Shown: positions 9,415 through 17,416, counted from the stretch's first letter. The stretch is 17,869 bases of DNA from Zetaproteobacteria bacterium (GCA_002747015.1 NVXI01000006.1:62825-80693), one strand, 5' to 3'. Notes: generated by a model from the sequence alone, not told the origin. Made by a program: numbers and translations.

Positions 9415-10482
9415 ATGGGCGAACATAAAGTATATAGAGCCATAGGATTAATGTCGGGAACGTCTTTGGATGGGGTAATTGATGTTGCCCTGATTGAAAC
9501 GGACGGATATGGATATGTGAAGCCATTGCGCTATTACGCACACCCGTACGATATTGCGGTTAGAGACAAAGTGCGCGCCTGTTTTGGTAAGACGACGCGT
9601 GATGTGCAAATTGATGATGTTGAAAAACTTGTCACTGATATTCATATTGAGGCGGTCAAATCGATGGGGGAGGATGCGGATATTATCGGTTTTCATGGTC
9701 AGACGATTACGCATAACCCCGATGAAGGTTTTACGTGGCAGCTTGGAAATGGGGAGGCTTTGGCCAAGGCAACTGGTATGGATGTGGTGTGTGATATGCG
9801 CCAAGCCGATATCAAAGCAGGCGGGCAGGGCGCACCTTTATTGCCACTGTATCATCAGGCTTTACTTTTTACGTATGAAAAGCCAGTAGCAATTTTAAAC
9901 TTAGGCGGGGTTGCGAATATTACATATATCGGTGTGGGTGGTAATTTAATTGCATTTGACTGTGGCCCTGCTAACGCATTGATGGATGATTTTATACGTG
10001 CGCGGCGTGGTCTTGATTACGATACGGGGGGGTGTATTGCATCGCTGGGGTCACCTTTGGATAACGTTGTGCAAATATTTTTGTCTGATGAATATTTTGC
10101 AAAGAAGCCACCAAAGTCACTGGATCGCGATCATTGGTCAACTGAATGTGTGCGTTATGCTTCAACGGCGGATGGTATGGCGACATTGTTAGAAATGTCG
10201 GTTTGCGGAGTTGAACGTGCGATGGATTATCTACCACAAAAACCTGCGCGGATTTATGTCGCGGGGGGAGGGCGTCACAATGAATTTATGTTGGCGATGC
10301 TTGCCAAGAATTTGGATATTCCGGTTGAAAATATTGATGTATTGGGCTGGGACGGCGATGCTATAGAGGCGCAAGGCTTTGCTTATCTGGGCGTACGATC
10401 GTTACTTGGTTTGCCCTTAACTTTGCCTGAAACAACTGGCGCGCCGCAGGATATGATCGGCGGAGTTCTGTGCGCCGCATAG
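9415..10482 (+). CDS. anmK: Anhydro-N-acetylmuramic acid kinase
   Basis: AnmK opens and phosphorylates 1,6-anhydro-MurNAc released during cell-wall turnover, giving MurNAc-6-phosphate in the cytoplasm. The 355 residues match the family length. The ATP loop GLMSGTSLDG (residues 11-20), HGQT (94-97), the catalytic-base block FDCGPAN with Asp182, and the C-terminal GGGRHNEF and EAQGFAYLGVRS blocks are all present. One oddity is that the family pattern DGVD or DGID after the ATP loop reads DGVID here, a one-residue insertion. The ATG is preceded nine bases away by AAGGGG. It is divergent from tyrS, and the Sua5 gene follows after 47 bases. Identification is firm; whether the insertion affects activity is unknown. 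Confidence 0.96.
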   Translation: MGEHKVYRAIGLMSGTSLDGVIDVALIETDGYGYVKPLRYYAHPYDIAVRDKVRACFGKTTRDVQIDDVEKLVTDIHIEAVKSMGEDADIIGFHGQTITHNPDEGFTWQLGNGEALAKATGMDVVCDMRQADIKAGGQGAPLLPLYHQALLFTYEKPVAILNLGGVANITYIGVGGNLIAFDCGPANALMDDFIRARRGLDYDTGGCIASLGSPLDNVVQIFLSDEYFAKKPPKSLDRDHWSTECVRYASTADGMATLLEMSVCGVERAMDYLPQKPARIYVAGGGRHNEFMLAMLAKNLDIPVENIDVLGWDGDAIEAQGFAYLGVRSLLGLPLTLPETTGAPQDMIGGVLCAA

Positions 10483-10529
10483 GTGCTTAATGGCTTGATT
10501 TTAAACATGGAACATGGTTTTTATCCTTT

Positions 10530-11537
10530 ATGACACGTATTTTAGCACTGAACGAACAATCCATTATCGAGGCCGCATCTATCTTAAGGGGCGGCGGTTT
10601 GGTCGGTATGCCGACGGAAACAGTTTATGGTTTGGCGGCGAATGCGTGTGATGGCGTGGCAGTGGCCAAAATCTTTGCGGCGAAAGGTCGCCCACAATTT
10701 AATCCGCTGATTGTCCATGTGAATGACCTTGATGCGGTTGCCGAGTTTGCACATATGAGCGTACAAGATGAGGTGATTGCGCAGAAATTTTGGCCGGGGG
10801 CTTTGACCTTAATTTTAAAGTGCAAAGAAAATTGCGCTTTATCTGATCTGGTTAGTGCAGGCTTACCAACGGTGGCTGTGCGTATCCCATCCCATAAAGG
10901 TGCGCGGGCATTGATTAAGGCGTGTGGTTTTCCGATTGCCGCGCCTAGTGCGAATAAATCAGGAAGCTTAAGCCCGACAACCCCTGCCCATGTTGCGCAA
11001 AGCCTTGGTATGGGCGTTGATTTGATTTTAGCGGATGGTGCGTGTGCTGTTGGTTTGGAATCAACGGTGGTGGATTGCACGGGGGATCGCCCCTATGTTT
11101 TACGCCCCGGCGGCGTTACGGCAGAGGATTTGTCCGAAGCGCTGGGGGAGGATGTTGGCTATTCTCTTGGTGGTAATGATAAGGGTGAGAGCGTTAAATC
11201 TCCTGTTAAATCTCCGGGGCAATTGCTTAAACATTACGCGCCGTCTATTCCTGTGCGCCTTAATGCGATTGATCTGGAGGAGGGGGAGGCATTACTTTCC
11301 TTTGGTTCGATTAAATTTATGGGCGTAAAGGGCGCAGGTGCGGCCTCTGATTTGTCCGATGATATGGTGCAAAACCTTAGCAAAGAGGGTGATTTATACG
11401 AAGCTGCGGCAAATTTGTTCGCGATGATGCGGGCGTTGGATAAGCCAGAACATAAGGCCATCGCGGTGATGAATATCCCCGATAATGGCATAGGTGTCGC
11501 GATTAATGATCGTTTAAAACGCGCGGCGAATTCTTAA
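10530..11537 (+). CDS. Threonylcarbamoyl-AMP synthase, Sua5 type
   Basis: This enzyme makes threonylcarbamoyl-AMP from threonine, bicarbonate and ATP for t6A37 modification of ANN-decoding tRNAs. At 335 residues it is the long Sua5 form, not the short TsaC. The YrdC domain spans roughly residues 10-200, with PTETVYGL (28-35), the basic KGRPQFNPLIVHV block (52-64), PSANKSG (139-145) and ESTVVDCTG (177-185). A linker with the Sua5 motif SPGQLLKHYAP (228-238) leads to the C-terminal Sua5 domain (about 240-335). The linker carries a doubled VKSP from a 12-base tandem repeat. The ATG at 10530 is the only start in frame before the first motif, and no clear ribosome site precedes it. It probably continues the anmK transcript. 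Confidence 0.95.
   Translation: MTRILALNEQSIIEAASILRGGGLVGMPTETVYGLAANACDGVAVAKIFAAKGRPQFNPLIVHVNDLDAVAEFAHMSVQDEVIAQKFWPGALTLILKCKENCALSDLVSAGLPTVAVRIPSHKGARALIKACGFPIAAPSANKSGSLSPTTPAHVAQSLGMGVDLILADGACAVGLESTVVDCTGDRPYVLRPGGVTAEDLSEALGEDVGYSLGGNDKGESVKSPVKSPGQLLKHYAPSIPVRLNAIDLEEGEALLSFGSIKFMGVKGAGAASDLSDDMVQNLSKEGDLYEAAANLFAMMRALDKPEHKAIAVMNIPDNGIGVAINDRLKRAANS
11193..11216 (+). repeat. 12-base tandem duplication in the Sua5 interdomain linker
   Basis: Two near-identical 12-mers, GTTAAATCTCCT and GTTAAATCTCCG, lie head to tail and encode VKSPVKSP just before the conserved Sua5 linker motif. The frame is kept. It looks like a small in-frame duplication in a flexible linker. Confidence 0.85.
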
Positions 11538-11573
11538 GTTCTCAAGCCTTATATTTTCGGATAGTATGCACAC

Positions 11574-12569
11574 ATGATATCACGTAATCGCAATAATACA
11601 GGCATGGGGGAAACAAAAGCGTTCCAATATGCGCTGTCTTGGGTTTTATGGCCGTTTCTTTTTGTGGGCTGTATGTCTATAACGGCCTACGGTTTTTCGT
11701 TGGATCATCCATATTTACCGTTTGTGTTTTTTAATGGTGCTTACTCCTTATTGATTATCAGTCTTTTATGGTTGGAGCGTGTGATGCCGCATGAGCGCGA
11801 ATGGCATAAATCTGATGGGCAAATATTTGCGAATATTGCGCATACCCTGACCAGCAAGGGAACAACACAGGTTTTATTGGTGGTGAATGCGTATATCGGG
11901 GTGAGCATTGTAACGGGCGGGGCGTCTGGTTTGTTGGGCGCGCAAGTATGGCCATCCGATTGGCCGTTATGGGCGCAGGTGATGCTGGCGGTTGTTGGCT
12001 CTGAATTTATGTTGTATTGGGCACATCGCACGGCGCATGAGTTTATGTTTTTGTGGCGTTTTCATGCAATCCATCACAGTGTTAAAAAGCTCTGGATTGT
12101 GAACACTGGGCGTTTCCATTTCGTGGATAGCCTGTATAGCATCGTTTTGGGCATGTTGCCGTTGCTGGCGTTGGGCGCGTCGATGGATGTTGTGATGTGG
12201 CTGGCTGCTGTGACGGCATTTATCGGGATGCTAACCCATTGTAATGTTGAGATGCGCTTTGGTATTTTATCGTGGGTATTCAATACGCCGGAAATTCATC
12301 GTTGGCATCACAGTAGAGTCCTGCGCGAGGGGAATATGAATTATGGTGAGAATGTTATGCTGTGGGATCATGTGTTTAGAACGTTCTTTCATGAGGATCG
12401 CCGCCCGCCCGCGCGTATCGGTATTCATGAACATATGCCCCATAAATTCTCGGAGCAACTTATCTGGCCTTTCCTGAATAAGGAAAAGCGAAAGGTGATA
12501 AGCGAGATTCATAAGGCCAAAGAAAAAGAAGCCGTGGACGCAGAAGAGTTTCAACAGGCGGCGGAGTAA
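11574..12569 (+). CDS. Fatty acid hydroxylase / sterol desaturase family membrane protein
   Basis: This 331-residue polytopic membrane protein belongs to the di-iron fatty acid hydroxylase superfamily, which hydroxylates or desaturates lipids such as sterols, carotenoids or ether lipids. Four or more hydrophobic segments surround the histidine boxes: HRTAH (residues 151-155), HAIHH (164-168), His222 and HRWHH (242-246). These are the expected iron ligands. After the last box, NYGENVMLWDHVFRTFF is also typical. The C-terminal 30 residues are highly charged. The start is uncertain: ATG at 11574 or ATG at 11604, which begins MGETK. Neither has a strong ribosome site. GDP-fucose synthase follows six bases later. 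The substrate cannot be read from the sequence, and no hopanoid or carotenoid genes lie nearby. Confidence 0.9.
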   Translation: MISRNRNNTGMGETKAFQYALSWVLWPFLFVGCMSITAYGFSLDHPYLPFVFFNGAYSLLIISLLWLERVMPHEREWHKSDGQIFANIAHTLTSKGTTQVLLVVNAYIGVSIVTGGASGLLGAQVWPSDWPLWAQVMLAVVGSEFMLYWAHRTAHEFMFLWRFHAIHHSVKKLWIVNTGRFHFVDSLYSIVLGMLPLLALGASMDVVMWLAAVTAFIGMLTHCNVEMRFGILSWVFNTPEIHRWHHSRVLREGNMNYGENVMLWDHVFRTFFHEDRRPPARIGIHEHMPHKFSEQLIWPFLNKEKRKVISEIHKAKEKEAVDAEEFQQAAE

Positions 12570-12575
12570 TATATT

Positions 12576-13580
12576 ATGGGTGCAGGCTGGTTGGATACTC
12601 CATTATCTCTTACGGGTAAGTGTATTTGGGTTGCGGGGCATAATGGTTTGGTCGGGTCTGCTTTGCTTCGGCGTTTAGAGCGTGAGTCTTGTGAGGTTTT
12701 AACCGTTGGGCGTGATGATCTCGATTTGTGTCGCCAAGCCGATGTTGAACGCTGGGTCGAGGCACAAAAACCAGACATCATTGTGATCGCGGCAGCTAAA
12801 GTGGGTGGTATAGGCGCGAACTCCGCGCATCCAGCACAATTTTATTATGAGAATACAATGATTGCGACCAATATTATGCATAGTGCGTATTTGGCGGGGA
12901 TTGAGCGATTATTATTTTTGGGTTCATCATGTATTTATCCACGGGATTGTACACAACCTATTGAGGAGAGTGCTTTGCTGTCCGGTACGCTGGAGCCGAC
13001 AAATGAGGCTTATGCGCTTGCGAAAATCGGTGGATTAAAAATGGCGCAATATTACCGCAAGGAATATGGTTGTGACTTTATTTCTGCGATGCCGTGTAAT
13101 CTCTATGGCGTCGGGGATTACTATGATGCGTATAATTCTCATGTTATTCCTGCATTAATGATGAAGGCGCATAAGGCAAAAGTACAACAAGATCAGGCGT
13201 TAAGTGTTTGGGGCAGTGGTATGCCATTGCGTGAGTTTTTATATGTTGATGATTTGGCTGATGCTTTGGTGGTGTTATTACAACGTTATAGTGGTGCCGG
13301 TCATGTTAATATTGGGTCTGGGCAGGAAATTGAAATCAAAAACCTTATTCAAGGTGTGTGTGATGTTGTTGAATATAAAGGAAAAATTGTTTTCGATGAA
13401 TCTAAACCGGATGGAGCCCCAAGAAAAATATTGGATAGTTCTCAATTATTTGAGACAGGCTGGAAACCTGAAATAGATTTAAATACTGGTATCAGAAAAT
13501 GCTATAATGATTATCTGCGAAGATTTGGGAATGAAAAAGGCGAAAATAATGGATCAAAACCCTACAAACGAGCACCTTAA
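12576..13580 (+). CDS. fcl: GDP-L-fucose synthase
   Basis: This NADPH-dependent epimerase/reductase of the extended SDR superfamily converts GDP-4-keto-6-deoxymannose into GDP-L-fucose, a donor for surface polysaccharides. It has 334 residues. The Rossmann motif is GHNGLVG (21-27). The catalytic set aligns with E. coli Fcl: Ser117 and Cys119 in GSSCIYP, Tyr146 and Lys150 in YALAK, and His189 in NSHVIPA. GTLEPTNE and WGSGMPLREFLYVDD are also diagnostic. The ribosome site GGAG (12563-12566) lies inside the end of the preceding gene, nine bases before the ATG. The last 32 bases overlap the CheD-like gene in another frame. GDP-mannose 4,6-dehydratase, which makes its substrate, is not in this window. 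Confidence 0.96.
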   Translation: MGAGWLDTPLSLTGKCIWVAGHNGLVGSALLRRLERESCEVLTVGRDDLDLCRQADVERWVEAQKPDIIVIAAAKVGGIGANSAHPAQFYYENTMIATNIMHSAYLAGIERLLFLGSSCIYPRDCTQPIEESALLSGTLEPTNEAYALAKIGGLKMAQYYRKEYGCDFISAMPCNLYGVGDYYDAYNSHVIPALMMKAHKAKVQQDQALSVWGSGMPLREFLYVDDLADALVVLLQRYSGAGHVNIGSGQEIEIKNLIQGVCDVVEYKGKIVFDESKPDGAPRKILDSSQLFETGWKPEIDLNTGIRKCYNDYLRRFGNEKGENNGSKPYKRAP

Positions 13581-14187
13581 TAAGGAGGGTGTTCGATATT
13601 CTTTTGAAAATGACTGTCGTCGTATAACCCACACTGAGGAGGCTTTTGATGAAAAGATGGATCGCAAATCGATCTTTTTAAATCCAGGGGGTAGTCATTG
13701 CCTTGATAGTGATCATGAAATGATTGTGAGCGTCGTGGGTGCGGGCGTTTGCATGACTATTTTTGATGAGAAACTCCATTTCGGGGGCATGGCTTGTCCG
13801 CTCATAACGCCGAAAATGTGTACAGATTTTCCCAAATTTGATCACGTTGATGATGCTTTAATTGCAAAAATTGTTGCGCCGATTGATCGTGTAATATCCG
13901 AGATGAAAAAGAATGGCGCGGCAAAAAGTCGTATTCGTATTCGTTTGTTTGGCGGTGCAAACTTGCCTGATGATGCACATGATTGTGGAACAAAGAACTA
14001 TGTTTTTGTTAAAGAATATTTGAAAAGCAAACAGCTTTCTGTGATGGGTGAGGATATTGGTGGCACTGACTTGCGCCGTGTACATTTTTTGCCAAATGTT
14101 GGTAGTGTCACACGTTTTTCTCTTAAGAGAACGCGTGATTTTTTGGATTTGAAACAGGCTGAGTTATCGTATTTTAGTGCATTGTAA
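13549..14187 (+). CDS. CheD-like protein with altered catalytic residues
   Basis: This 212-residue protein follows the CheD (chemoreceptor glutamine deamidase) pattern. It has an N-terminal strand region, then VGAGVCMTIFDEKLHFGGMAC (residues 63-83 in part), the RLFGGANL block (132-139), GTKNYVFVKEYL (147-158), and a C-terminal GEDIGGTDLRRVHFLPNVG (167-185). In CheD, LGSC carries the catalytic Cys and GGM(A/N)H the catalytic His. In a gapless alignment through FD and GGM, the Cys position is Gly66, with a Cys two residues later at 68, and the His is Cys83. Deamidase activity is therefore doubtful. Several other Cys are present (23, 51, 91, 146). In-frame ATGs also occur at 13507 and 13531; I chose 13549 because AAGG lies nine bases before it. 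No chemotaxis gene is nearby. The fold call is fairly sure, the role unknown. Confidence 0.75.
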   Translation: MDQNPTNEHLNKEGVRYSFENDCRRITHTEEAFDEKMDRKSIFLNPGGSHCLDSDHEMIVSVVGAGVCMTIFDEKLHFGGMACPLITPKMCTDFPKFDHVDDALIAKIVAPIDRVISEMKKNGAAKSRIRIRLFGGANLPDDAHDCGTKNYVFVKEYLKSKQLSVMGEDIGGTDLRRVHFLPNVGSVTRFSLKRTRDFLDLKQAELSYFSAL

Positions 14188-14247
14188 ATTTATTTTGTTT
14201 TTGTTTTGTGTGTAAAACAGCTACAAGGGCTATATGTCTAAATATTG

Positions 14248-14254
14248 AAAGGGA
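14248..14254 (+). promoter_or_regulatory. Ribosome binding site deciding the start at 14260
   Basis: AAAGGGA lies five bases before the ATG at 14260. It argues against the in-frame TTG at 14245 as the start of the small AsmA-like gene. Confidence 0.7.
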
Positions 14255-14259
14255 ATTTT

Positions 14260-15087
14260 ATGTCTGCTGTGAAAAAGACTGCGAAAGTTAGTTTATATTT
14301 ATTGAGTTTCTTTGTCATTCTATTGGTTGGCGGTATTGTTTATTTGTATACCAATATGGATTCTCTTGCCAAACAATTGACCGAGCAGATTGCAAGTGAT
14401 GCGCTTGGCGTGCCGGTACGTGTTGGCTCTATGGCTATTACATTGGAGAATCTTAAAGTTGTCGTGCAAGACATACGTATTTCAAACCCCAAAGGATATA
14501 CAAACCCAGAGGCTATTACGATTAAATCTATTACAATTGATGGTGATAGTTTCACAAGGGAATTACTTACCTTTGCGCGTATTTCTGTAGATGGTACGCA
14601 TGTTAATCTTGAAGTGGATAGTGATGGCACAAATTTGGGTGATATTAAAAATAATATTGCGAATCTCTCTTCTCCTTCAGCCAGTGGGAATAGTAAAAAT
14701 ACGGGTGGTGATAAAGGGGATGGTATCAAGGTTATTGTTAAAAAATTCTCTTTAACAGGCGCGGAACTTAGCCCATCGGTTACGTTGTTGGGTGGTGCTA
14801 CGCTTGCGACCATTACTGCGCCGGATATTCGCTTGACGGGCGTAGGTCAAAAAGAGAACGGTGTGTTGGCGCAAGATGCGATCGCGCAAATTATGGATGC
14901 GGTTTTGCAGCAATTTAATCAGTCTGCAAATGGAGCGGGTTTTTTAGAGGGGATGTCTCTGGAGATGTTGAATTCTATGGGTGTCAGTACTGCTGATGTG
15001 TTTAAGAAGAATTTGAAGAAAAGCTATAACAAAGAGGTCGAGGGGTTTAAGAAAGGTTTCGGTGATCTTAAGTCTCTGTTTGAGTAG
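14260..15087 (+). CDS. Small membrane-anchored AsmA/DUF748-like protein
   Basis: This 275-residue protein has one N-terminal transmembrane anchor (about residues 10-30) after a short basic start, followed by a periplasmic beta-rich body. The sequence after the anchor (QLTEQIASDALGVPVRVGS, then alternating beta strands with ISNPKGY) resembles the N-terminal module of AsmA and DUF748 proteins, which bind or carry lipids in the envelope. Residues 135-155 are a Ser/Gly/Asn-rich linker. The last 45 residues are predicted helical and Lys-rich, and lack the long AsmA C-terminal domain. A 72-base AT-rich gap precedes it, and the RsmC-like gene follows after 12 bases. Assignment rests on pattern, not a signature residue; the exact family is uncertain. 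Confidence 0.65.
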   Translation: MSAVKKTAKVSLYLLSFFVILLVGGIVYLYTNMDSLAKQLTEQIASDALGVPVRVGSMAITLENLKVVVQDIRISNPKGYTNPEAITIKSITIDGDSFTRELLTFARISVDGTHVNLEVDSDGTNLGDIKNNIANLSSPSASGNSKNTGGDKGDGIKVIVKKFSLTGAELSPSVTLLGGATLATITAPDIRLTGVGQKENGVLAQDAIAQIMDAVLQQFNQSANGAGFLEGMSLEMLNSMGVSTADVFKKNLKKSYNKEVEGFKKGFGDLKSLFE

Positions 15088-15099
15088 AGTTTTTCTGAT

Positions 15100-16128
15100 A
15101 TGTCTTTGGTTTTAGGTACATTATTGCACCAAATTAAGAATGGGTCGATCAGCATAGATGGTGGGCGTATTGTTTTTCTCAATGCCGTTTTTCACGCTGA
15201 TTTGTCTACGTTATGTGCGGATGAATTAATACTTCAACAACATTTTAAACCATATGAAAACACGTTGGTGAAGGCTGGTTTTTCTGTATGTTCGGATATT
15301 CCGTGTGATGATGGCTCTTATGATGTTGTCTGTATTTTGACGCCGAAGAATATGGTGGAAGCGTGCTATTTTATTGCAAAGGGAATGCGGCTATTACGCT
15401 GCGGTGGCGTGTTGATCTGTGCTGCGGATAATAAGGCCGGTGGATCGCGTTTGAAGAAAATGATGCATGGATTTGGTGTGCAGGATTTGCAAGATGATGC
15501 GAGAAATAAGGCGCGTGCGGTTTGGGGTATTGTTGATGATGCACAGATAGATGAGATCGAAACAGCATTAAGTGCAGGCGCCGAACAAGATATTTTGGAT
15601 GGAAAATTTATATCGCAAGCGGGTGTTTTTGGATGGGATAGGGCTGATAAAGGTTCTGAAATACTCACACAGCATCTGCCGCAAAATTTAAAAGGGCGAG
15701 GGGCTGACTTCGGGTGTGGCTATGGCTATTTATCAGAATTCCTTTTGTCGAATCGTGTCAAAATAAAGCATCTGACTTGTGTGGATGCAGATTATAGGGC
15801 ATTGCGCTTATGCCAGAAAAACCTTAAGGGATTTCAGTGTGATAAGAATTTTATGTGGCATGATTTAACGCAACAGGATGGCGCATTGAAGAATCTTGAT
15901 TTTATCGTGATGAACCCGCCATTTCATGAGGGTAAAAAAACCGATTTGTCACTTGGGCAGGGGTTCATTGAAACCGCATTTCATTCTTTGCGCCGTGGTG
16001 GACGTTTATGGATGGTTGCCAATAATCATTTGGCCTATGAAAATGGATTGAACAAAGTATTCGGAGAATTTTCCAAGGAATATGAAGGTCAGGGGTTTAA
16101 GATTCTGAGCGCACGGAAACAGAGGTAG
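15100..16128 (+). CDS. rsmC: RsmC-like 16S rRNA guanine-N2 methyltransferase
   Basis: This class I SAM-dependent methyltransferase of 342 residues has nearly the same length as E. coli RsmC (343), which methylates G1207 of 16S rRNA. An N-terminal degenerate MTase-like half (residues 1-165) is followed by the QAGVFGWDRADKGSEIL linker block and the catalytic half. That half has SAM motif I DFGCGYG (203-209), acidic motif II VDAD (228-231) and catalytic motif IV NPPFHEG (272-278). The NPPFH form marks the RsmC/RlmG group that methylates guanine N2. RlmG is the main alternative. It follows the AsmA-like gene by 12 bases and probably shares its transcript. Its last 32 bases overlap the 3' end of the convergent AAA+ gene. 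Confidence 0.85.
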   Translation: MSLVLGTLLHQIKNGSISIDGGRIVFLNAVFHADLSTLCADELILQQHFKPYENTLVKAGFSVCSDIPCDDGSYDVVCILTPKNMVEACYFIAKGMRLLRCGGVLICAADNKAGGSRLKKMMHGFGVQDLQDDARNKARAVWGIVDDAQIDEIETALSAGAEQDILDGKFISQAGVFGWDRADKGSEILTQHLPQNLKGRGADFGCGYGYLSEFLLSNRVKIKHLTCVDADYRALRLCQKNLKGFQCDKNFMWHDLTQQDGALKNLDFIVMNPPFHEGKKTDLSLGQGFIETAFHSLRRGGRLWMVANNHLAYENGLNKVFGEFSKEYEGQGFKILSARKQR

Positions 16129-17416
16129 CGTCTGCAGATACAGCAGGGGAGGCTTTTTCTTCTGGGAGGGGTGATGTCGTGTCTTTATTTTGATGTTCCT
16201 CCATCTTTTCCTCTATTTTCTTTTCTAAAGTTTCCTCAAGTTTTTCAGCTAGTTTTTGTACAATATCTTCTGCGATATTGGATTCATTGGGGTTTGTCTG
16301 TTGTTCTTGGTCCGCGGTTTCTGAGGTCTTAATGATTTCTTTTTGTTGCTCGGCTGCTTTTTCTTGTTCTTCTTGAAACTCTTTGTCTATTTTGACGTCT
16401 TTTAATTTAGAGGATGGGTCGTAGACCACTTTTTCTTTTATTTTAACTTCTGCTATTACTTCCCCCTCTAAAATTGCAACTTCATCGCTGATTTTGCGTA
16501 GCATTTTTTCATCATGCATTGCCTTTGCGTTTAACCCTGTTTCACGGGCAACCATGTAATATATTGATTCAACAGTGACATCTTGATTTATTCCCACATG
16601 CATGACGTGATATGCGAGCGCAGCATCCGCAGTGATAATGGATTTATCAGGTTGGTTTCTTTTGCGCATATGTTCTTCGGTCAAGCGCACAATCAACATC
16701 AGAAGGTCATTAGGAATCGTGACTTTATGATGTTTTTCTAGGCCAGGGCGTAATGCTTTCATAATCGCGTAAGTCTCTACGGCATTTGGTGCCTTCAAGA
16801 ATACTTTTTGAAAGCGTCGATCCATCGCAGGGTCTTGCGCGACATACAGTCTAAATTCGTCCAGTGTTGTTGCGCCGATCATAAGTAGATCGCCCGCGGT
16901 TAGATAGGGTTTTATCGTATCTGATAGGCCTGCATATGAACTGCCGATACAATTGGGCATGATTTGGTGCATTTCATCTAAAAATAAGATAATGCGTGGT
17001 TTATCGGGATTATGATAGCGTTCTGCCACACCCTTACACAGGGGGAGAAAACGATCTTGGAATTCTGCGCGCGAGGTTGTACCTGATGCCATGCGTGCAA
17101 GGTCGACTTCTAGAACGCGTGCATTATGTAGGTAATCAGGCACATTATCTGCGACAATTGTCTGAGCCAATCCGACAACGGCGGCGGTTTTACCAACACC
17201 GGCAGGTGCAAGAAAACAGACATTTTTACGCCCTTTTTGCAGAAGGATCAAAATGCAGTCACTGATTTCTTTATCGCGACCGGTAATGGGGCCATAGCGG
17301 CCTTCCCTTTCCAGCGCAGTAAAATCAGTGCAATAGCTTTTGATGAGCCCTTCCAGCTTTTCATCTGATACGGAGTAATCCCATTTTTCGGTCATGGTGG
17401 CTCTTTCATTCGTCAT
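16097..17416 (-). CDS. Stand-alone AAA+ ATPase of ClpA/ClpB first-domain type with charged tail
   Basis: This cytoplasmic protein of 439 residues has a single AAA+ module resembling the first AAA domain (D1) of ClpA/ClpB. The GRDKEI entry segment (46-51) is followed by Walker A APAGVGKT (70-77), Walker B IILFLDE (142-148), sensor 1 GATTLDEFR (181-189), arginine-finger block DRRFQKV (199-205) and a sensor-2-like PDKSI (256-260). The ClpB N domain, coiled-coil middle domain and second AAA domain are absent. The pore-loop position that is Tyr in ClpB (KYRGEF) is Ser115 here (TSRAEF). Residues 310-410 are highly charged, Glu/Lys/Gln-rich and probably coiled coil, and the end is Ser/Ala-rich. The start could instead be ATG 17395, which has an AAAGAG site; 17416 has none. 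ATPase activity looks intact. The partner is unknown. Confidence 0.8.
   Translation of the reverse strand: MTNERATMTEKWDYSVSDEKLEGLIKSYCTDFTALEREGRYGPITGRDKEISDCILILLQKGRKNVCFLAPAGVGKTAAVVGLAQTIVADNVPDYLHNARVLEVDLARMASGTTSRAEFQDRFLPLCKGVAERYHNPDKPRIILFLDEMHQIMPNCIGSSYAGLSDTIKPYLTAGDLLMIGATTLDEFRLYVAQDPAMDRRFQKVFLKAPNAVETYAIMKALRPGLEKHHKVTIPNDLLMLIVRLTEEHMRKRNQPDKSIITADAALAYHVMHVGINQDVTVESIYYMVARETGLNAKAMHDEKMLRKISDEVAILEGEVIAEVKIKEKVVYDPSSKLKDVKIDKEFQEEQEKAAEQQKEIIKTSETADQEQQTNPNESNIAEDIVQKLAEKLEETLEKKIEEKMEEHQNKDTTSPLPEEKASPAVSADATSVSVRSES

Noticed and set aside
10625..11080. Minus-strand open frame of 151 residues inside the Sua5 gene
   Set aside because: It is antisense to conserved YrdC motifs, with composition typical of a shadow frame.
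14202..14219. Short hairpin TGTTTT / AAAACA between the CheD-like and AsmA-like genes
   Set aside because: Only six AT base pairs and no following T-run, so it is not a credible terminator.
14340..14813. Minus-strand open frame of 157 residues inside the small AsmA-like gene
   Set aside because: The plus-strand frame has an anchor segment, a good ribosome site and a sensible operon position; the minus frame has none of these.
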